From: G963664835 sp963664835
GTDB taxonomy: Bacteria; Chloroflexota; UBA6077; FW602-bin22; JBCLEL01
Length of the DNA stretch: 64,000 nucleotides
Reading direction: 5' to 3'
Assembly (NCBI GenBank): GCA_963664835.2
Contig: CAXXUG010000012.1
Location: forward strand, 1-64,000
Shown here: one piece after another, positions 35,360 through 44,221 of the stretch
Layout of the letters: the number at the start of each line of letters is the position of its first letter
Position numbering within the stretch: position 1 is the stretch's first letter
Notes under the pieces: generated by a model
Databases searched by the model: none
The model's input: only the letters and a program-made list of their open reading frames with translations
What the model was told of the DNA's origin: nothing
Program-made: the position numbers and the translations under genes

Positions 35360-36139
35360 GTGCAGCTTCGACCTCTGCCTCCAACAGGGCTCTGGCTACA
35401 GAAGGCGGGCAACGATCCCGAGGAGTACGAGGACGCCTTCCGTGTCGCGTACCCCCAAGAGATTGGGGCGTCCAGCAGCGGTTTGGCGCGGATAGCCATC
35501 TCGGATGGCGCAAGTGAGTCCGCCTTTGCCCGGGAGTGGGCGAACGCACTGGCCGACGCCTTCGTGACCCGGCCCCCAGAGCTATGCGGCCTGACCGAGG
35601 ACTCCCTAAACGCATGGCTGCTGCCGGCGCAAGAGGAATGGCACGCAGCCGTGCCATGGGACCGTCTCCCCTGGCACGGAGAGGCCAAGACACGGGCCGG
35701 GGCTTTCGCGACCCTGTTGGGACTCACCATCGGGACTGCTTCGGATGACTCCGGGAGACTCTCCTGGCAGGCGTTGGCAGTCGGAGATAGCTGCCTCTTC
35801 GTTGTTCGTGACGACCGGCTGTGGATGTCCTTCCCCCTGGACGACGCCTCCCAGTTCGACAACAGTCCCATCCTGATTTGCAGCAACCCTGACAACGTCG
35901 GAGATCTGTGGGAGGGGGTAAGCCTGTACAGCGGCGAGTGTGCGGATGGGGGCCTCTTCATCCTGGCCTCCGACGCTCTGGCCTGCTGGTTCCTGGCAAG
36001 CAGCGCTGCCGGAGAGAAGCCCTGGGAGTCCCTCGCGGCGTTGGACTCGTCGGGCTGGGATGCCTGGGTCGAAGAGAAACGCCGCGAGAAGCTGTTGCGC
36101 AACGACGACACTACGTTGATGATGATCGAGGTCCTCTAG
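35360..36139 (+). CDS. PP2C-family protein serine/threonine phosphatase
   Basis: 259 residues with PP2C motifs in order: the acidic EEYEDA (21-26), AISDGAS (46-52; metal Asp), LAVGDSCLFV (139-148), ILASDALACW (201-210; metal Asp) and NDDTTLMMIEV (248-258). No transmembrane segment. It should dephosphorylate targets of the adjoining kinase, the VWA protein being the obvious candidate. GTG start with AGGAG seven bases upstream. A partial copy of its 5' end precedes the intact VWA gene. Confidence 0.88.
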   Translation: MQLRPLPPTGLWLQKAGNDPEEYEDAFRVAYPQEIGASSSGLARIAISDGASESAFAREWANALADAFVTRPPELCGLTEDSLNAWLLPAQEEWHAAVPWDRLPWHGEAKTRAGAFATLLGLTIGTASDDSGRLSWQALAVGDSCLFVVRDDRLWMSFPLDDASQFDNSPILICSNPDNVGDLWEGVSLYSGECADGGLFILASDALACWFLASSAAGEKPWESLAALDSSGWDAWVEEKRREKLLRNDDTTLMMIEVL

Positions 36140-36161
36140 GGCCTCGAAGTGAAGCAAGGCT

Positions 36162-37451
36162 ATGGCTTGGCCGGGAATAACCGACTTTAGCGAGGCTATC
36201 CAGAATCCCCGGCTGTGCTTCAGGGGCACGACGTACGAGGCCGGGACGGTGTCGGTCAACCAGCGGGGAATGCCCTTGGTGTTCTCCGGCGCCTTCGCCT
36301 GCGTCTATCGGGTATCGGTCGGAGGCCGTAAGTTGGCGGTGCGCTGTTTCACCCGCGAGGTCAAGGACCAGCAGACGCGTTACAACCAGCTGAGCGAATA
36401 TCTGATCAACGTCCTTCCCCCCTCCTTCGTGCACTTTGAGTACCTGGAGCAGGGGGTCAGCTTGAGAGGCAACTGGTATCCGGTCGTTATGATGGAGTGG
36501 GTGGAGGGCGAGTCGCTGAGCAGTTTCGTCGGCTCGAACCTCGGTGACTCGGATACGCTTCGCCGAGTTGCTGCCCAGTGGCGCGGGGGTCCGGCCGCCA
36601 GTCTGCGCGGGCTGGGCATCGCCCACAACGACCTGCAACACGGAAACGTGATGGTGCAGGCGGATGGCAGAATCCGGCTGGTGGACTACGACGGCATATT
36701 CCTGCCCAGGTTTCGCGGGGAGCGTAGCCCGGAACTGGGACACAAGAACTTCCAGCACCCCCTCAGGACAGCGGAAGACTATGACGCCTACGTGGACAAC
36801 TTCCCTTCCCTCGTCATCTATCTCAGCCTGCTCGCCATAGCCTCCGACCCCGGCCTGTGGTCCTTCTACAACGACGACAACCTGATATTTACCTGGAACG
36901 ATTACGCCGACCCCGGAAGGTCCCCACTCTTCGAACTGTTGAAGAAGTCGCCCGACCCGACCGTGGCGAGACTGACCGAGCGCTTGGAGGAGTGCTGTAC
37001 GCTTCCGGTGAAGGATGTGCCGAATCTGGAGGCCATCTTGCAAGGCATCCCACCCAGCTCAGGCCCTTCTCCGGCAACGGCCCCATCGGTCAGTCCATCG
37101 CCTCCGCCTCAGAGCAAAACAGGACACACAATCCCGACGCAACCACCAGTGACGCGACCCATTCGGCAACGAGCCCCCGGTCCGGGACCGACAGCCCAGC
37201 CCGCTGCGCAAGGGGCCGTCTACGGACCTGCTTCCAGAACGAGTTCCAGCTCTCCCGCGCCCGCTGCGTTCCCTGGGGCCACTCTGAATCGATTGAGGGA
37301 AGCCGCGAACAACGCGGCAGTCGCGCTCAGACACAGCGCAGCTTCCGGGGAGATCGGGAAGATTCTGCTGGGAGTCGTTGCCACGATTGTTGCGGTCATT
37401 GTGGTTATGGTAGCAGCGGCAGCTTGGGCTGTTTCGCAGGCCGGATGGTAG
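36162..37451 (+). CDS. Atypical protein kinase (HNDLQHGN type) with C-terminal membrane anchor
   Basis: 429 residues. Residues about 35-290 form a kinase-like domain: glycine-rich SGAFACVYRV (42-51), the VAVK-like strand written LAVRCF with Arg61 where Lys is usual, catalytic loop AHNDLQHGN (154-162), and metal-binding VDYDG (174-178), forms typical of the kinases of VWA-PP2C-kinase triads. A Pro/Ser/Thr-rich linker (about 310-375) is followed by one TM helix near 399-425 (ILLGVVATIVAVIVVMVAA), so the kinase would face the cytoplasm from the membrane. Whether loss of the usual Lys reduces activity is unknown. It lies 22 bases after the phosphatase gene. Confidence 0.85.
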   Translation: MAWPGITDFSEAIQNPRLCFRGTTYEAGTVSVNQRGMPLVFSGAFACVYRVSVGGRKLAVRCFTREVKDQQTRYNQLSEYLINVLPPSFVHFEYLEQGVSLRGNWYPVVMMEWVEGESLSSFVGSNLGDSDTLRRVAAQWRGGPAASLRGLGIAHNDLQHGNVMVQADGRIRLVDYDGIFLPRFRGERSPELGHKNFQHPLRTAEDYDAYVDNFPSLVIYLSLLAIASDPGLWSFYNDDNLIFTWNDYADPGRSPLFELLKKSPDPTVARLTERLEECCTLPVKDVPNLEAILQGIPPSSGPSPATAPSVSPSPPPQSKTGHTIPTQPPVTRPIRQRAPGPGPTAQPAAQGAVYGPASRTSSSSPAPAAFPGATLNRLREAANNAAVALRHSAASGEIGKILLGVVATIVAVIVVMVAAAAWAVSQAGW

Positions 37452-37510
37452 TGGGGCGTCACGCTCTTCCATCTGAATCGCCTGATGGCTAATAGACACG
37501 CCCGCTCATC

Positions 37511-38260
37511 CTACGGCCTCCCGTCGACGAGGAGATGCGGTACGATTCCCACAAGGATGATGCCAATCCCTGCCGCAGCGATGACGGTGATTATATCACT
37601 CAACCCAAAAATTGAGCCGATGATGATCGCTAGCGCTATGAGACCCAATCCCAACTGGTTGATCCTGCCCAAACCTAGTTTGCCCCATCCTACCCTGTTC
37701 GTCCAACTTAGGAACGCCTTCAGGAGCCTAACTCCACTGGGAATGAGCATGACAAGCCCACACAGCACGATGAATCCGCCCACGGTGGAGATCGTTTCGA
37801 ACGGCCCGGACTCTTCGTAACCGATAAACTCAAAGAGGAGAGTCCTTGGCAAATCGGCCGAGATTCCGAGGAGCAACCCCACCGCTACGATGCCCAAACG
37901 CAGCTTTCCCCCCGTCCCCAGCCTGCCGGTCAGAGCCGGCTTGGTGGCGAGTCCCAGCAGTTCAATGACCAGTCGGAGACAGAACATCCAGGCTCCGCAC
38001 AAAAAGACCAAGATGCCCAGGAAGCCAAGGATTTCCGAGCCCGCTTGGGGTTGACTGGGTGGAAGAAAGTATCGGTCTTCGGGGGCGTCCAAGAGGGACA
38101 GAAGTCTCATGAGAGACGCGAAGACTACTCCTCCGAGCAGTCCGCTGGCCATGGCAATGATGGCGCCAGCCACCATCACTGCCACACCTATCTTGTACGC
38201 CAGCCCCGACCCTTTGTCAGGAGCTTTCACACCGGCCCCAGCAGTCCTCTGTGTCTTCAC
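37511..38260 (-). CDS. Membrane protein of the island, unknown function
   Basis: 249 residues with about six or seven TM helices (IGVAVMVAGAIIAMASGLLG, ILGFLGILVFLCGAWMFCL, FIVLCGLVMLIPSGVRLL, LGLGLIALAIIIGSIFG, VIAAAGIGIILVGIVP). No family recognised and no catalytic motif. It is convergent with the kinase gene, 60 bases away, inside the duplicated borders, and may be a membrane partner of the triad; that is only a positional argument. Confidence 0.65.
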   Translation of the reverse strand: MKTQRTAGAGVKAPDKGSGLAYKIGVAVMVAGAIIAMASGLLGGVVFASLMRLLSLLDAPEDRYFLPPSQPQAGSEILGFLGILVFLCGAWMFCLRLVIELLGLATKPALTGRLGTGGKLRLGIVAVGLLLGISADLPRTLLFEFIGYEESGPFETISTVGGFIVLCGLVMLIPSGVRLLKAFLSWTNRVGWGKLGLGRINQLGLGLIALAIIIGSIFGLSDIITVIAAAGIGIILVGIVPHLLVDGRP

Positions 38261-38370
38261 GTCCGCCCCTTTTTCTGATGCTTGCGAGAGATCAGAGGCT
38301 CAGCGACCGACCCTTAACGTCATTGTCGCGTGCGGCCTCTGTCAGGCCCTTCTCTAGTTGAACGCGATGA

Positions 38371-38868
38371 CTATTTTGGGTGGTGTGAGGTCCGCTCGTC
38401 GTCCCTTCGGTAGAACCTCCCGTAGATGAGAAGGCCTACTCCGCTCCAAAAAAGGACAACGACGGGTAGTGCGATTGCCGCGCCGGCTCTAAAGAGAATC
38501 TGTAGGACCAGGGCGGGAACGACAAGGATAAGTCCAATAGCAACGGCTGCCAAGCCCATTCTGTCCGGCCAGCGCCAATCGGCCGTCGCAGCAACGTACC
38601 TTTCGGCGATGCGCCGCGCCGCGCCAATGATGGCAGTCCGTCGGCGGGATTCCCCAAACAGGACTGCCGCAAGCCCACCAAGGAGAAGCACTCCGCCCAG
38701 CGCCCTGATCGCTGCGCCGATACCCACACCGAGATTCTCCTCTAGGATCATTCCGACAGCAACCAGGATGATTCCAATCACCACCCCGGCCGATCCCAGC
38801 GTGTCGGCCGGCCTCGACTTTCGGAGCGCCGCAAGCAGCTTGGAGCGCCAATCTTCCGACGAGGACAT
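38371..38868 (-). CDS. Small membrane protein of the island, unknown function
   Basis: 165 residues. A soluble N-terminal stretch (MSSSEDWRSKLLAALRKSRP) precedes two pairs of TM helices: VVIGIILVAVGMILEENLGV and RALGGVLLLGGLAAVLFGES, then LAAVAIGLILVVPALVLQIL and ALPVVVLFWSGVGLLIYGRF. GAAGGAG sits seven bases before the ATG at 38868, which supports translation. No family recognised. Same direction as the membrane gene downstream, about 110 bases apart. Confidence 0.6.
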   Translation of the reverse strand: MSSSEDWRSKLLAALRKSRPADTLGSAGVVIGIILVAVGMILEENLGVGIGAAIRALGGVLLLGGLAAVLFGESRRRTAIIGAARRIAERYVAATADWRWPDRMGLAAVAIGLILVVPALVLQILFRAGAAIALPVVVLFWSGVGLLIYGRFYRRDDERTSHHPK

Positions 38869-39325
38869 GGCCGCTCTCCTTCGATTCTGGAAGCACTCCC
38901 GCAGCATTCGACGCACATAACATATACGTTGCTCCCCTGGGCTTCAATCTCTTGGATCCAGCAACGGTTCTGATGCCTACAGGTGGGGCACTCTACTCGC
39001 ACCCGACGATCAGGGCTGCTATCGCCAGAATGAATACCCATGCCCCAATGGCTCACATCAAGTTCACCGTTCTGTGAGTGTGCCTTTTAACCTGAATAGG
39101 GGTTACGCGAAACGCTTTAGAGCCTTTGGCTATGATCGTAAGATACTTGCTCAACGAACCATACCCCGTCTCTGTGCAAGCTTAGAGCGTTATCGACAGG
39201 GGTGTTCAGCCTTGAAAGACAAGCGATGGCCTAGCGAAACACGCGTTCTGGCATGGAACAAGCCAAGGTTGCTACCGTGGCAACTTGAACCTCAATACGA
39301 AGGTTCTTGATTCTGTCCGGCTTGG
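38869..39325. other. Gap with a possible zinc-ribbon reading frame
   Basis: On the minus strand from an ATG at 39056, a frame reads VRVECPTCRHQNRCW and YVMCVECCGSASRIEG, with two CxxC pairs like a small zinc ribbon. It runs into the next gene in another frame and has no clear ribosome site, so it stays a guess. The rest, 39057-39325, has no supported gene. Confidence 0.3.
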
Positions 39326-39399
39326 TGGGCAATGGAGGACTCGAACCTCTGACCTCACGGATGTAAGCTGTGTGCTCTAGTCAACTGAGCTAATTGCCC
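39326..39399 (-). pseudogene. Decayed tRNA-Val(UAC) copy
   Basis: Same 74-base layout and TAC anticodon as 32713-32786 but with changes that break pairing: the anticodon stem is CACAG/CCGTG (one A-C mismatch), the T stem is AGAGG/CCTCC (one A-C mismatch), and the D-loop GG is GA. Probably not functional. Confidence 0.8.
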
Positions 39400-39674
39400 C
39401 GGCCAAATCATTATCGCACCGCACCCGAATCACGGGCCACCGGCCCCCTGCGCCAGCAGGCGGTCCACGACCGCCGGCAACTCATCCGGCACCAAGACAA
39501 CCCGGTCCGCCCCCACCGACCGCAGCAGCTCCGCCCGCGCCGGCGAATCCGCCGCCCCGTAGGCGCAGCCGATCGAGTAGATCCGCCGGCCGGTCAACCT
39601 TCGCGCGTTCTGCACCGCCACCACGTCATCCGGCAGATCGCCAATATAGATCGCGACCTTTCCATCGGCGCCGT
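39326..39674. repeat. Island-flanking direct repeat, right copy
   Basis: About 349 bases matching 32713-33043. Here the HAD end is intact and the tRNA decayed, the reverse of the left copy. The two copies enclose about 6.3 kb. Confidence 0.85.
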
Positions 39675-40407
39675 CAATCTGTTCGAGCGCCATCCGCAGC
39701 GGCTCTCCGGCCGGCTTGCGCCAATCGGGCCGGTGCCGCCCATCGGAATCGACCAGGTCGTCGTCGCTCACCACCACCGTGGGACTCAGCCACTCGCTCA
39801 GCATCGACACTGCCAGCTTGGCCTCCAGACCGGGCCGGCCCGTCACCACACCCTGCGCGCCGAGCCGGCCCAGCTCCGCCAACACTGCCCCACTCACCAG
39901 CGGCCTCTCCCGCCGGCGGGCCGCCGGCCCGTCCCAGTACTCGTTCGGGACGTCATAGACCGACTGAAACTGCTCCCCCAGGTACACCTCTTGAAATATT
40001 CGGACTATCCGGCTCGTTTCGATGGTAGACCCGTCGTGCTCGACCTGCCGCATGGTGGTTGGTGCGACACACTCGGCCAAGCCGGCCAATCCGCCGCCGG
40101 CCGCTCGTATACGGTCGATTACCGATGGCAGGTCCCTGTAGACTCCACCGTCGATAGTGGCGCGCGTGCCTCTGTCCCCCGCCTTGTACAACGCCCAAAT
40201 CGTCAACCCGGTCGCCAGGTCCCAGTCGTTGTTGAACCCCCCGGCCGACCGTAACGCCGCTAGCTCGCGGTATGTGGCAAGGCCCCCCTCCACGGTCAGA
40301 CCGGCCACCTTCTCGCAATACAACCTGACCGTCTGCGTCACGGCAAAGTCGTAAGAGCCGGATACGTCGATCAGGGTCCCGTCGAGGTCGAATAGCAGTA
40401 CCGGCAT
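39430..40407 (-). CDS. HAD superfamily (subfamily IA-like) hydrolase
   Basis: About 325 residues. Motif I is LLFDLDGTLIDVSGSY (nucleophile and acid Asp), followed by the GGFNNDWDL segment typical of a HAD-IA group of unknown substrate. VVTGRPG is the motif II region (Thr in place of the usual Thr/Ser context), and IYIGDLPDDVVAVQNA is motif IV with the metal-binding Asp pair. The inserted helical cap lies between about 35 and 170. ATG at 40407; a GTG is directly before it. Its last ~115 codons are duplicated in part at the left island border, so this gene is the likely chromosomal side of the event. Confidence 0.82.
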   Translation of the reverse strand: MPVLLFDLDGTLIDVSGSYDFAVTQTVRLYCEKVAGLTVEGGLATYRELAALRSAGGFNNDWDLATGLTIWALYKAGDRGTRATIDGGVYRDLPSVIDRIRAAGGGLAGLAECVAPTTMRQVEHDGSTIETSRIVRIFQEVYLGEQFQSVYDVPNEYWDGPAARRRERPLVSGAVLAELGRLGAQGVVTGRPGLEAKLAVSMLSEWLSPTVVVSDDDLVDSDGRHRPDWRKPAGEPLRMALEQIDGADGKVAIYIGDLPDDVVAVQNARRLTGRRIYSIGCAYGAADSPARAELLRSVGADRVVLVPDELPAVVDRLLAQGAGGP

Positions 40408-40564
40408 CACGCAATGCCCACGCAGACCAAATCCGGCGAATTGGCAAAGATTATGTCGAGGCGCTCGATGTTATTCCTCCTGATTAACTTTTGCTAACTT
40501 GGTTGGCCGTGGCCTGCGTCCGTCGCGCCGGGATGGCTCGCGACCGTCGTACGCGCTATCGAGA

Positions 40565-40570
40565 TATAAT
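40565..40570 (+). promoter_or_regulatory. -10 box of prfA
   Basis: TATAAT in the context GAGATATAATTG, 59 bases before the prfA start. The same GATATAAT core occurs before yebC and nuoA. No clear -35 box is visible. Confidence 0.55.
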
Positions 40571-40628
40571 TGCGTTTTGAAGCCGGCAGAATCAACCGAA
40601 ACCTTCGGCCGGCTTACATCCTGGAGAG

Positions 40629-41723
40629 ATGAACACAATGATAGATCGTCTGGCCAGCATCAACCAGCGATACGATGAGCTGGCCGATCTACTGGGCTCG
40701 CCTGAGGTCGTTTCCAACGTCGAGCTGTTGCAAAAATACGGCCGCGAGCGCGCATCCTTGGAGCCACTGGTTTACTGCGATCAGCGGCGCAGGTCGATCG
40801 AGAACTCAATTGAGCAGACGAAAGAGTTGATCGACCAGGACGAAGACGCCGAGCTTGTCGAGTTGGCCCAAGCCGAGCTGGAAGACCTGCAATCGCAGTA
40901 CGAGCTAGCGCTGAGCGAGCTCCGGGGACTGCTGGTGCCTAAGGATCCCAACGACGAGAAGAACACGATCGTCGAGATACGCGCCGGCACCGGCGGTCAG
41001 GAGGCCGCCCTGTTCGCCGCGGACCTGTATCGGATGTACTCGCGCTACGCCGAGCGCCAGGGCTGGGTGTCCGAGGTCATCGACGCCCACGACACCGGCT
41101 TGGGAGGCTTCAAAGAGGTCGTGTTCGAGATCCGCGGACGCGGCGCCTACTCGCATCTGAAGTTTGAGAGCGGAGTCCACCGCGTCCAGAGAGTGCCGAC
41201 AACCGAGGCCAGCGGCCGGCTCCACACCTCGGCGGCGACGGTCGCCGTCCTTCCGGAAGTAGAAGAGGTGGAGTTGGAGATCGACCCCGACGATCTGCGT
41301 ATCGATATCTACCGCGCGAGCGGCGCCGGCGGTCAGCACGTCAATAAGGTAAACTCGGCCGTTCGCATCACTCACCTACCAACCGGCATAGTCGTCACCT
41401 GTCAAGACGAACGCTCGCAGCAAAAGAATCGGGTGAGAGCGATGGCCCACCTGAGAGCCAAGCTTTTCGCCATGGAACAGGAAAAGCAGACCTCGGAGAT
41501 CGAGAAGGAACGCCGCTCCCAGGTAAAAAGCGGCGATCGGAGCGAGAAGATTCGTACCTATAACTTCCCCCATGACCGGCTGACCGACCACCGTATCGGG
41601 CTGACCACTCACGGCCTGCCTCGCATTCTCGATGGGGAGCTCGACAACGTAGTCGAGGCTCTTTCCCTGGAGGATCAACAGCGGCGCGAGGCGGAAAACG
41701 CGATTGCGCTGTCAGCATCTTGA
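40629..41723 (+). CDS. prfA: Peptide chain release factor 1
   Basis: 364 residues, the full family length. The stop-codon recognition tripeptide region is HRVQRVPTTEASGR (PTT as the PxT motif of RF1, for UAA and UAG), and the peptidyl-tRNA hydrolysis motif is GAGGQHVN with the Gln methylated by PrmC. IVEIRAGTGGQEAALFA also matches RF1. The first gene of a likely four-gene operon with prmC 61 bases downstream. GGAGAG lies six bases before the first ATG at 40629. Confidence 0.97.
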   Translation: MNTMIDRLASINQRYDELADLLGSPEVVSNVELLQKYGRERASLEPLVYCDQRRRSIENSIEQTKELIDQDEDAELVELAQAELEDLQSQYELALSELRGLLVPKDPNDEKNTIVEIRAGTGGQEAALFAADLYRMYSRYAERQGWVSEVIDAHDTGLGGFKEVVFEIRGRGAYSHLKFESGVHRVQRVPTTEASGRLHTSAATVAVLPEVEEVELEIDPDDLRIDIYRASGAGGQHVNKVNSAVRITHLPTGIVVTCQDERSQQKNRVRAMAHLRAKLFAMEQEKQTSEIEKERRSQVKSGDRSEKIRTYNFPHDRLTDHRIGLTTHGLPRILDGELDNVVEALSLEDQQRREAENAIALSAS

Positions 41724-41784
41724 CGCTTCCCACCGAATCCCCATCTGCCGCTGACGCCGGCAGAATAAACTCGATCCCAGTTCC

Positions 41785-42714
41785 ATGACTCTCCAAGTCC
41801 AGCACCTCAAATCCCCGACAGTTGAGGAAGCGCTCGTTGACCTTCAGAGCCGGTTGTCTCCGATCTCCGATGCCCCGGCCCAAGAGGCCCGGACTATTCT
41901 TGAGCACGCCGCCGGCCTGAGTTGGGCGCGGATATTGTCCCGCCCACAGCTCCGGCTCACCGAGGAGTCCACTGAGCGGGCTGAAACGATGGTGATGCGC
42001 CGGCTGGCCGGCGAGCCGTTGGCCTATGTGATCGGGCGCGTCGAGTTCTGCGGCATCGGGTTGAGCGTGGATCGGCGGGCACTGATCCCCCGGCCGGAGA
42101 CCGAGCTGATGGCCGAGCTAGTGCGCCGGATCTACTCATTCGCCGATGCGACCCCGCGCCTTGCCATCGACCTGGGGACCGGCAGCGGCTGCCTGGCGCT
42201 GGCTCTCGCCGGTTGGTTTCCGCACTGCACCGTTATTGCCAGCGATCTCAGCCCCGCCGCACTGTCGCTAGCTCAAGAGAACCTGGCGCGGGCCCGCATG
42301 CGGAACCTACATCTCGTCGCCGGCGATTGTCTGGCGCCGTTCAGGACCAGTTTCGATCTGGTCGCCGCCAATCTGCCCTATGTTCCAGATTCCCGATTGT
42401 CCGGTCTTTCGCCCGAGGTTATCCGGCATGAGCCGCCGCTCGCGCTGAACGGAGGGCCCGATGGCCTGGAGATCTATCGCCGCGTGTTCTCGGACCTGCC
42501 AGTCCTGTTTGCCGACGACGGCGTGCTGGCTTTCGAGATGGACGAATCGAACGTAGCCACCGGCGCTTCGCTCTTACGGGACCTGTTGCCGACTAGGCCG
42601 GTCTCTGTATTCACCGACCAGTTCGGCCGAAATCGCTTTCTCATAGCTGCGCCTATGGGGATGCCGGTCACTGAGGCCGCGCGGTCGCTGAGCTTAGAAT
42701 TGGTGGAGCCATAA
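41785..42714 (+). CDS. prmC: Release factor glutamine N5-methyltransferase
   Basis: 309 residues. An N-terminal helical bundle (about 1-80), then VEFCGIGLSVDRRALIPRPE, the PrmC hallmark, then the SAM site AIDLGTGSGCLALALA. The substrate-glutamine motif NPPY appears as NLPY (AANLPYVPDS). It modifies the GGQ glutamine of RF1, encoded directly upstream, the common pairing. Its TAA stop overlaps the ATG of the next gene by one base. The Pro to Leu change in NPPY is unusual; the second Pro and Tyr are kept. Confidence 0.95.
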   Translation: MTLQVQHLKSPTVEEALVDLQSRLSPISDAPAQEARTILEHAAGLSWARILSRPQLRLTEESTERAETMVMRRLAGEPLAYVIGRVEFCGIGLSVDRRALIPRPETELMAELVRRIYSFADATPRLAIDLGTGSGCLALALAGWFPHCTVIASDLSPAALSLAQENLARARMRNLHLVAGDCLAPFRTSFDLVAANLPYVPDSRLSGLSPEVIRHEPPLALNGGPDGLEIYRRVFSDLPVLFADDGVLAFEMDESNVATGASLLRDLLPTRPVSVFTDQFGRNRFLIAAPMGMPVTEAARSLSLELVEP

Positions 42715-43532
42715 TGATGGCCGAGCTGCCCTTTAGACTTTTGGCCATCGACTTGGACGGCACCCTGTTCGCTGAGGAGGACAGGGTGGATGCGCGAATC
42801 GTCCAACTCCTGCGGCAGATCGCCGGCCGAGGCACTTTCGTCACTATCTCTACCGGCAGGATGTACCACAGCGCGGCCCACTATGCCCGAAAAATCGACG
42901 CCAGCGCTCCAGTGATCTGCTACAACGGCGCCATGATTCGCGACCACCGCGACGACGCGATCCATCTCCATAGGCCCGTCTCCGCCGAAGGGGCCCTGGT
43001 CGCGTTGCGTTTCGCCCGAGAGGCCGACATCCATCTGAATGCCTACGTCGACGACGAAATCGTCCTCGAACAGCTTGATAGTCGCCCGCAGTTGGCGGGC
43101 TGGCTGTCCGACTTCAACGTCCCTCACCGTGAGGTAAACGACCTGGAACCGCACCTGCATTCCGGCGCCACCAAGCTTTCGCTCTCGGTCGAACCCCACC
43201 AAACTGCGGCCGTAGTTGCGATGGCCAGAGAGAGGTTGGAGCCTGTCGATCTCGTCGTAACTCCGTCCTTGCCCATCTATATTGAGATCAACGACAGAGA
43301 AGCAAACAAGGGCACCGCTTTGCGCGCGCTTGCAGAGTCTTGCGGTGTCGAGATGGAAGAGACAATGGCCATCGGCGACGGCCAGAACGACCTGCCCATG
43401 TTTGCAGCGGCCGGACACTCGGTCGCGATGGCGAACGCGCCTGAAGAAATCCGGCAGATGGCCGACGAGGTCGCCGGCCACGTCAAGGGCGATGGATTTG
43501 TCTCCCTGCTGGAGAGCAGGCTGGCACTATGA
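42714..43532 (+). CDS. Cof-type HAD phosphatase
   Basis: 272 residues, type IIB (Cof) HAD hydrolase. Motif I LLAIDLDGTLF, motif II ISTGRMYHSA, motif III lysine in ANKGTALRAL, motif IV AIGDGQNDLPMFAAAG. The cap inserted between II and III (about 85-190) is of the Cof type. Such enzymes dephosphorylate sugar phosphates, pyridoxal phosphate or flavin precursors; no substrate can be assigned. The stop overlaps the next start (ATGA), so translation is coupled with tsaC. Confidence 0.9.
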   Translation: MMAELPFRLLAIDLDGTLFAEEDRVDARIVQLLRQIAGRGTFVTISTGRMYHSAAHYARKIDASAPVICYNGAMIRDHRDDAIHLHRPVSAEGALVALRFAREADIHLNAYVDDEIVLEQLDSRPQLAGWLSDFNVPHREVNDLEPHLHSGATKLSLSVEPHQTAAVVAMARERLEPVDLVVTPSLPIYIEINDREANKGTALRALAESCGVEMEETMAIGDGQNDLPMFAAAGHSVAMANAPEEIRQMADEVAGHVKGDGFVSLLESRLAL

Positions 43533-44161
43533 CCACGGCAATTGCTCCGACCATCGAAGCGGCCAGGAGGGTCGCGGCCGTCCTCTCGGCCGGCGGCGTC
43601 GCTCTTATCCCCACCGACACGGTCTACGGATTGGCGGCAGATCCCGAAAACGCCGCCGCGGTGGACCGCATCTTCGAGATCAAGGGCCGGCCGGAGAGCC
43701 AACCGATTGCCGTCCTGGTCAGTCCGGACTTTCCACTCGACCAGGTCGCCGAGGAAGTCCCGGCCGCGTTAAGTCGCATAGGAGGACCGATTTGGGCCGG
43801 CGGGCGTCTGACGATTGTCCTCCGTCGCAGGCCGGGTCACTTGGACGCGGTCGCCGCCGGCGCCCCGACGGTCGGATTGCGCTCGCCTGACCACTCATTC
43901 ACCCAGCAAGTCATAGCCAGCTTCGGCCGGCCGATAGCCGCCACCAGCGCCAACATCTCCGGCCAACCGAGCCCGGCCGCATTCGACGAGGTCGACCCCG
44001 CAATCGTGACCGCTGTAGACTTGGCAGTCGACGGGGGCAGGTGCCCGATCAGCGCTCACTCCAGCGTCGTGGATTTCTCGGTGTCTCCTCCCAGGGTATT
44101 GAGGGCCGGCGCGATCTCACCGGACGAGCTTTCGGCCAGCTTGGGAGTTAATTTTAGTTAG
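43529..44161 (+). CDS. tsaC: Threonylcarbamoyl-AMP synthase (Sua5/YrdC family)
   Basis: 210 residues. The family core is ALIPTDTVYGLAAD, EIKGRPESQPIAVLV (Lys/Arg that bind ATP and bicarbonate), WAGGRLTIVLRR, and the SxN motif PIAATSANISGQPSP. It makes threonylcarbamoyl-AMP for the t6A modification at position 37 of ANN-decoding tRNAs. The short length is the YrdC form without the Sua5 C-terminal domain. The prfA-prmC-tsaC order is widespread, which supports the call. Confidence 0.93.
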   Translation: MTTAIAPTIEAARRVAAVLSAGGVALIPTDTVYGLAADPENAAAVDRIFEIKGRPESQPIAVLVSPDFPLDQVAEEVPAALSRIGGPIWAGGRLTIVLRRRPGHLDAVAAGAPTVGLRSPDHSFTQQVIASFGRPIAATSANISGQPSPAAFDEVDPAIVTAVDLAVDGGRCPISAHSSVVDFSVSPPRVLRAGAISPDELSASLGVNFS

Positions 44162-44221
44162 CGCGGGACTCTGGTCTCCCTTTTCCACCATTTTTTGCTC
44201 CCTTTGCCGCTCATTCCGAGG

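Noticed and set aside
35101..36111. 336-codon leftward frame over the VWA and PP2C genes
   Set aside because: Antisense shadow; Ser/Arg-rich with no motif, while the rightward genes have complete active sites and ribosome sites.
39394..40254. Rightward frame over the HAD gene
   Set aside because: Pro/Arg/His-rich shadow; the leftward frame has all HAD motifs.
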